Shown: piece after piece, positions 8,940-12,516 of the stretch
Position numbering within the stretch: position 1 is the first letter of the stretch
How the letters are laid out: the number at the start of each line of letters is the position of its first letter
Assembly: GCA_002817055.1 (NCBI GenBank)
Contig: MUCU01000050.1
Span: 1 to 12,516 of the forward strand
Source: SAR202 cluster bacterium Io17-Chloro-G7
Lineage (GTDB): Bacteria > Chloroflexota > Dehalococcoidia > UBA3495
DNA: 12,516 nucleotides
Direction: 5' to 3'
Made by a program: the position numbers and the translations under genes
The notes under the pieces: model-generated
What the model saw: only the letters and a program-made list of their open reading frames with translations
Told to the model about the DNA's origin: nothing
Databases searched by the model: none

Positions 8940-8945
8940 ATTATA
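8940..8945 (-). promoter_or_regulatory. Putative -10 box upstream of nuoJ
   Basis: The minus strand reads exactly TATAAT here. The expected start site would fall near 8933, next to the inverted repeat. A -35 at good spacing is not clear: TTGTCG is present but with only 14 bases between. It would drive nuoJ-nuoN separately from nuoD-nuoI. Confidence 0.35.
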
Positions 8946-9053
8946 TGTTTCGGGCCAGCCGACAACTTGTTCCATTTCCAAGCGTCAAACTGTTGAACGC
9001 GCCAAAGTATCCGGATAGGCGCTGTTGACGGCGATGGATGTGGAACCAGCAGG

Positions 9054-9299
9054 CTAGAAGTCGATAGAACCTAACAGAGCACAACTGGCGCAAGCGCAGT
9101 CCGCGGGATGGGCCTTCACGACTTCGTTAAGTGCTTTCTTCTTATTCTTTTTTAAAAGTTTCTTAGCAAGCTTTTGGGCAAGTTTTTCGTTCTTAGTGGC
9201 CAGTTTAGCTGCAAATTTTTCCGAGCACTCCTTGCAGGTGCAAGCCTCTGGGTGCTTGGCCGCCATGTTTAGCCGCCGCTCATCTTCTCTTCTTGGCAT
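9054..9299 (-). CDS. Small protein with two HPxxCxCxxC motifs, unknown function
   Basis: An 81-residue product that I do not recognise as a named family. It has a symmetrical layout: HPEACTCKEC near the N-terminus, then a Lys/Ala/Leu-rich stretch of about 40 residues likely to be helical (KFAAKLATKNEKLAQKLAKK and onward), then HPADCACASC near the C-terminus. Six Cys and two His in matched positions suggest metal binding, Zn2+ or possibly an iron-sulfur centre; this is inference. It has no membrane segment and no signal peptide, and is strongly basic in the middle. The ATG at 9299 has AGGA seven bases upstream; an internal ATG at 9266 would give 70 residues and keep both motifs. It lies inside the nuo operon between nuoI (104 bases before) and nuoJ (177 bases after), same strand, so it may be an accessory or assembly protein of this complex, or merely an insertion. 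Confidence 0.7.
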   Translation of the reverse strand: MPRREDERRLNMAAKHPEACTCKECSEKFAAKLATKNEKLAQKLAKKLLKKNKKKALNEVVKAHPADCACASCALLGSIDF

Positions 9300-9315
9300 T
9301 TCCGATTCCTAGCTT

Positions 9316-9327
9316 TAACCGCGGTTA
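9316..9327. promoter_or_regulatory. 12-bp perfect palindrome TAACCGCGGTTA upstream of the small gene
   Basis: The palindrome ends 17 bases before the ATG at 9299 and adjoins an AT-rich stretch (minus strand AAATATTATAACC) that could hold a -10 element. The position, between a possible -10 and the ribosome site, would suit a repressor site. No -35 is convincing, so promoter activity is only possible. Confidence 0.35.
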
Positions 9328-9403
9328 TAATATTTAATCAGTTTCCCTATATCGGGCACTAGATCCATCATGCATCGGCATTGGGTGTGCTTTCGGTCCA
9401 AAC

Positions 9404-10033
9404 CTACCCTTGCTCAACTTCAGGCGGTTTCCCCGAAGCTTCGGTTATGGCGTCAGTGCCGCCGCTTCCCCCGGAGTTTTGAGTCCCGGAGCCTTGGGCT
9501 TTGGCCTCTTCAGCCTCTTTGGCCATCTTCGCCTTCTGAGTGGGCGGGATCCAGCCGGTCTTATCTTGATACTTCTTTCCCAATTCCAGCAGGGCTGGCA
9601 GGTCCATACGATCGCCATTCCGAACGAAGGTGCTTAACTCGTGCTCATGGGTCATGGCTATAGCGTCAAAGTTACAGACCTCAACGCAAATCCCGCATAG
9701 TATACACCTGTTGAGGTTGATCTCGAAGGTATCGATAATTTTCCGCCGGTGGCTCCGCTCTTCTTGGTGGGCCGGGTTGTCTTTCATGTTTGCCGACATG
9801 CAAAGGGTAGGGCAATTCCGGATGCACACCATGCAACCGGTGCAGAAGGGCTCTTCAATCTGCGAGTCCCAGGTCAGGCCGGGAAAACCCATGAAACGGT
9901 CTTGGACCGGGGTAGGCGCAGCGACCCTCTTCCACAATGTCCCGGTCTCCGGGTATTGGCGGGTCACGGGTTGGCGTAGACCGTTCATGGTCGACACCAA
10001 GGTTACCAATAGGCCTTTAAGACTATTTATCAT
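9404..10033 (-). CDS. nuoI: NADH-quinone oxidoreductase (complex I) subunit I, 2x[4Fe-4S] ferredoxin-like
   Basis: Peripheral-arm subunit carrying clusters N6a and N6b, passing electrons towards N2 and the quinone. Of 209 residues, the first about 20 form the membrane-surface helix (SLKGLLVTLVSTMNGL). The first cluster motif is Cys64-x2-Cys67-x2-Cys70-x3-Cys74-Pro, with another Cys at 78. The second is Cys110-x2-Cys113-x2-Cys116-x3-Cys120, but followed by Asn121 where Pro is usual (VEVCNFDAI). A 40-residue Ala/Gly/Ser/Glu-rich tail (about 167-209) after the core is probably disordered. The ATG at 10033 is chosen because AAGGGGGAG lies just upstream; an in-frame GTG at 10057 has no ribosome site. 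62 bases after the nuoH stop. Confidence 0.95.
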   Translation of the reverse strand: MINSLKGLLVTLVSTMNGLRQPVTRQYPETGTLWKRVAAPTPVQDRFMGFPGLTWDSQIEEPFCTGCMVCIRNCPTLCMSANMKDNPAHQEERSHRRKIIDTFEINLNRCILCGICVEVCNFDAIAMTHEHELSTFVRNGDRMDLPALLELGKKYQDKTGWIPPTQKAKMAKEAEEAKAQGSGTQNSGGSGGTDAITEASGKPPEVEQG

Positions 10034-10095
10034 AGGCTCCCCCTTATTTTGGGGCACACAGAATTTACGCGATTTCGACTATCCGGGTTGATTGT

Positions 10096-11289
10096 TTAAC
10101 TGCTTGGGTCCGTGGGAGTTCTTTGCCCGGCGGCAACCGACTGAGCTCTCAAAGCCTTCTGACGGGCCCACACCTCGGCCACTTGTTGAGCTGGCCCCAC
10201 CATCCGGCGGTAGATAAAATAGACTACTACGAGCAGCCCCGCCAGAGACATAAGCGTTAGGGTCCAAGCAGGCCACTCATAGAATTGGTAGACGGCGGTC
10301 ATAATAATTGTCAGGAACGACAATGGTACCATTACCTTCCAGGCAAATGCCATGAGCTGGTCGATTCGGAGCCGAGGCAAAGTGCCGCGTATCCAGAATA
10401 TAACCAGAATGACTCCGTAGGCTTTGATCAGAAACCAGATTATGCCCCAGTTACCGGAGAGCCAAGGGCCCGCCCAACCGCCGAGGAACAATAGGGCTAC
10501 TAGTGCTGCGATTGCAAATGTGTTGATGTACTCCGCCAGGAAGAATACCGACCAGTGAGCGCCGCTGTACTCAATGAACGGCCCACCGACTATCTCGGAT
10601 TCGGCGAAGTAAATGTCGAATGGCGTCCGGCCAACCTCCGCCAAACCGGCGATAAAGAATATGGCCAAGCCCAACGGTTGAATCAACAGATAGGGGTAGC
10701 TGCTTTGCCCGTTAACAACTTCACGGATGTCCAAAGATTGGGCCAGCATCGCCACCGACACCACCACCATAATAACCGGAATTTCGTAGCTTATAAGTTG
10801 GGCTGCCGCTCTCAAACCGCCCAAGGTGCCATACTTGTTAGCGGATCCCCAACCCGCCAGCACCAAGCCCAGAATACCCACCACAGCAAAGGCGATAATG
10901 TAAAAAAGCCCCAAGTCCAGGTTTTTAACCACTGCGTCGTGGGTGCCAGGGATGGTGACCCAAATCATGAATGCCGAAATAATCACGATCAAGGGCGCCG
11001 CCCAGAATATTGCCCGCTCCGAGGATGAAGGGACGATGTCCTCTTTTAGGATCAGCTTGATGGCATCGGCAATGGGCTGTAACAACCCCATAGGCCCGGT
11101 GCGGGTGGGTCCCAAGCGACGTTGCAGCCTTCCTAAAACCTTGCGCTCCAGCCATGTCAAGGAGAGCACGACCACTGACAGCGACACGAACATAGCCAAC
11201 AGCCCTAACACAATCCAACCAAAATCAATCAAGCTAATGCCCAATATTGGTAACCCGGACATTTGGCCAAGAACCGGAACCACGGGCAT
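10096..11289 (-). CDS. nuoH: NADH-quinone oxidoreductase (complex I) subunit H
   Basis: Membrane subunit that closes the quinone-binding cavity with NuoD and NuoB and starts the proton axis. The 397-residue product is somewhat longer than usual (about 325-350), owing to a polar C-terminal tail. Conserved blocks: ERKVLGRLQRRLGPTRTGP (48-66), LQPIADAIKLILKED (70-84), RAAAQLISYEIP (160-171), the Q-loop RTPFDIYFAESEIVGG (221-236) with EYSG (240-243), LAEY (251-254) and RGTLPRLRIDQLMAFAWK (301-318). In the Q-loop, the usual PFDLPEAE reads PFDIYFAE, so the first Glu of PEAE is Phe228, while Glu230 and Glu232 remain. The ATG overlaps the nuoD stop by one base (TGATG), with GAGGTG eight bases upstream, showing translational coupling. 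Confidence 0.96.
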   Translation of the reverse strand: MPVVPVLGQMSGLPILGISLIDFGWIVLGLLAMFVSLSVVVLSLTWLERKVLGRLQRRLGPTRTGPMGLLQPIADAIKLILKEDIVPSSSERAIFWAAPLIVIISAFMIWVTIPGTHDAVVKNLDLGLFYIIAFAVVGILGLVLAGWGSANKYGTLGGLRAAAQLISYEIPVIMVVVSVAMLAQSLDIREVVNGQSSYPYLLIQPLGLAIFFIAGLAEVGRTPFDIYFAESEIVGGPFIEYSGAHWSVFFLAEYINTFAIAALVALLFLGGWAGPWLSGNWGIIWFLIKAYGVILVIFWIRGTLPRLRIDQLMAFAWKVMVPLSFLTIIMTAVYQFYEWPAWTLTLMSLAGLLVVVYFIYRRMVGPAQQVAEVWARQKALRAQSVAAGQRTPTDPSS

Positions 11290-12434
11290 CAGCGGTCCAC
11301 CTCGCCCAACACAATGTCCAGGGAGCCTAGGACTATCACGGAATCGGCGACCCAGATTCCTTTAAGCAGATGTTTGATGGCCGAAAGGTTGCAAAAGGAC
11401 GGGGGCCGGATTTTTATCCGGTACGGTTTGTCCGTGCCGTCGCTCACCAGGTATACACCGAAATCCCCCCTCGGGTTCTCGGTCCGCACAAAGACTTCTC
11501 CCTTGGGCGGGCGAACCAGCCTGCGGCCAAGGGATGAAGCAACATTGCCTTCCGGCATTTGTTCTAAGGCCTGCTTTATGATGCGCAATGATTCGTACAT
11601 TTCCTGGACGCGAACGTAGTGGCGGTCCCAACTATCACCGTCTAGACCCAATGGGACATCGAATTCAAAGCGGTCGTAGACTGAATAAGGCAGGACTTTG
11701 CGCAGGTCGTAGTTCACACCACAGGCCCGCAGGCAAGGCCCGGTAAGCCCAAAGTCGACGGCGTCCTCGGCGGACATTACTCCCACGTTCTTCAAGCGGG
11801 CCAAGAATATCTCGTTAAAGGTCAACAGCTTGTCCGACTCTTCGACGTCTTGATAAATCAGCGGCAGCAGGTCCGTCACTAATTGGCGGAAGTTTTCCGG
11901 CAAGTCCTCTTTGAGGCCGCCAATGCGGAAGTAATTGTGCATCATCCGCGCCCCGGAAACAGCCTCGAATAGGCTCTGAATGCGTTCCCGGCCCCGGAAG
12001 CAGAACATCGAAGGCGTCATCGCCCCGGCGTCCAAGCCCATGGTGGCAACGAACAGGAGGTGACTGGCCACGCGGTTTAGCTCACATAGAATGACCCGGG
12101 CGTACTCGGCACGCTCCGGGACCTCTAATCCCATGAGCTTTTCCACCGCCATGCAATAGGTCATCTCGTTGTTGAAGTTGGCGATATAGTCCATGCGGTC
12201 GAAGAGAGTTATGACTTGATTGTATTGCTCGCCTTCGCACAGCTTTTCCGAGCCACGGTGCAGGTAGCCGATATGGGGCTCCAGATCCACAATCTTCTCG
12301 CCGTCGACCCAGAGGACCATGCGAAACACCCCGTGGGTTGACGGGTGCTGCGGTCCCATATTTAGCAGCATTTCTATCGGTTCCGCATTGGCAGATTGCT
12401 GCTGCACGGGCTGATTGGCCTGTTCTTCAGCCAT
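11289..12434 (-). CDS. nuoD: NADH-quinone oxidoreductase (complex I) 49-kDa subunit D
   Basis: Peripheral-arm subunit that forms most of the quinone-reduction site. The 381-residue product is a stand-alone NuoD, not fused to NuoC. Motifs: MGPQHPSTHGVFR (26-38) with the Q-site His34, EPHIGYLHRGSEKL (52-65), MDYIANF with the quinone-ligand Tyr83, CELNRVASHLL (117-127), ACGVNYDLRK (237-246), PYRIKIRPPSF (337-347) and the C-terminal DIVLGEVDR. It lacks the paired CxxC motifs of NiFe-hydrogenase large subunits, so this is complex I rather than a membrane hydrogenase. The ATG at 12434 is chosen because AAGGAA stands seven bases upstream; an in-frame TTG at 12440 is less likely. The first codons are the last diverged unit of a 19-bp tandem array. 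The next gene is nuoH, with no nuoE, nuoF or nuoG between. Confidence 0.97.
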   Translation of the reverse strand: MAEEQANQPVQQQSANAEPIEMLLNMGPQHPSTHGVFRMVLWVDGEKIVDLEPHIGYLHRGSEKLCEGEQYNQVITLFDRMDYIANFNNEMTYCMAVEKLMGLEVPERAEYARVILCELNRVASHLLFVATMGLDAGAMTPSMFCFRGRERIQSLFEAVSGARMMHNYFRIGGLKEDLPENFRQLVTDLLPLIYQDVEESDKLLTFNEIFLARLKNVGVMSAEDAVDFGLTGPCLRACGVNYDLRKVLPYSVYDRFEFDVPLGLDGDSWDRHYVRVQEMYESLRIIKQALEQMPEGNVASSLGRRLVRPPKGEVFVRTENPRGDFGVYLVSDGTDKPYRIKIRPPSFCNLSAIKHLLKGIWVADSVIVLGSLDIVLGEVDR

Positions 12435-12516
12435 CAACAATTTCCTTAGCCATCAACAATTTCCTTAGCCATCAACAATTTCCTTAGCCATCAACAATTT
12501 CCTTAGCCATCAACAA
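12422..12516 (-). repeat. 19-bp tandem repeat carrying repeated ribosome sites and ATGs, at the nuoD start
   Basis: Four identical 19-bp units (12441-12459, 12460-12478, 12479-12497, 12498-12516) run to the window edge, preceded by a diverged fifth (12422-12440, three mismatches) that contains the nuoD start. On the minus strand the unit reads TTGTTGATGGCTAAGGAAA. Every ATG (12453, 12472, 12491 and the nuoD one at 12434) is preceded by AAGGAA at seven bases. Since 19 is not a multiple of 3, each upstream ATG opens a short frame, MAKEIVDG followed by a stop that lies just past the next ATG (TAA, or TGA at 12429-12427 for the last). The end of nuoC may lie within or beyond the array. Confidence 0.95.

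Noticed and set aside
11289..12434. Membrane-bound NiFe hydrogenase (Ech/Hyf type) instead of complex I
   Set aside because: The NuoD protein lacks both CxxC pairs that bind the NiFe centre and has the quinone-site His34 and Tyr83; NuoJ and NuoK are also present.
12422..12516. CRISPR array
   Set aside because: The units are directly adjacent with no spacers, and no cas genes are seen.

Overview
All convincing genes in this window lie on the minus strand. Read in the transcribed direction, from high to low coordinates, they are nuoD, nuoH, nuoI, an unnamed small Cys/His-rich gene, nuoJ, nuoK, nuoL, nuoM, nuoN, then a non-coding block with tandem repeats, a Rossmann-fold nucleotide-binding protein of the TIGR00725 (LOG-like) type, and enolase. 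About two thirds of the window is therefore the membrane arm plus part of the connecting arm of a respiratory complex I. The right edge cuts the nuo operon just upstream of nuoD, where nuoC, nuoB and nuoA would be expected.

The organism is a free-living bacterium with balanced base composition. nuoH follows nuoD directly, with no nuoE, nuoF or nuoG between them. This is the layout of the 11-subunit complex I known from Dehalococcoidia and other Chloroflexota, cyanobacteria and, as Fpo, methanogens. Together with the subunit variants (for example NuoH with ESEIVGGPFIEYSG) and the dispersed repeat types, it points to a Dehalococcoidia-like member of Chloroflexota. That assignment is an inference; no rRNA is present to settle it.

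How the genes work together: NuoD and NuoI form the quinone-side electron path (Q cavity and two 4Fe-4S clusters). NuoH, NuoJ and NuoK couple it to the membrane arm. NuoL, NuoM and NuoN are the three antiporter-like proton-pumping subunits. The electron donor is not shown by the window, because the NADH-oxidising subunits are not in this block. Enolase and the LOG-like protein form a separate two-gene unit with a 23-base gap.

The most unusual content is at gene junctions. The nuoD start is the last, diverged copy of a 19-bp tandem repeat in which every unit carries its own Shine-Dalgarno-like sequence and ATG. The nuoN stop and last codons are the last copy of a 46-bp tandem repeat. nuoJ is preceded by a perfect 15-bp inverted repeat placed where a transcript from a TATAAT box would begin. 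A small protein with two HPxxCxCxxC motifs sits inside the operon. NuoM lacks the TM7 lysine of its family, NuoH has Phe in place of the first Glu of the PEAE motif, NuoI has Asn for Pro in its second cluster motif, and NuoN has a long acidic low-complexity insert.
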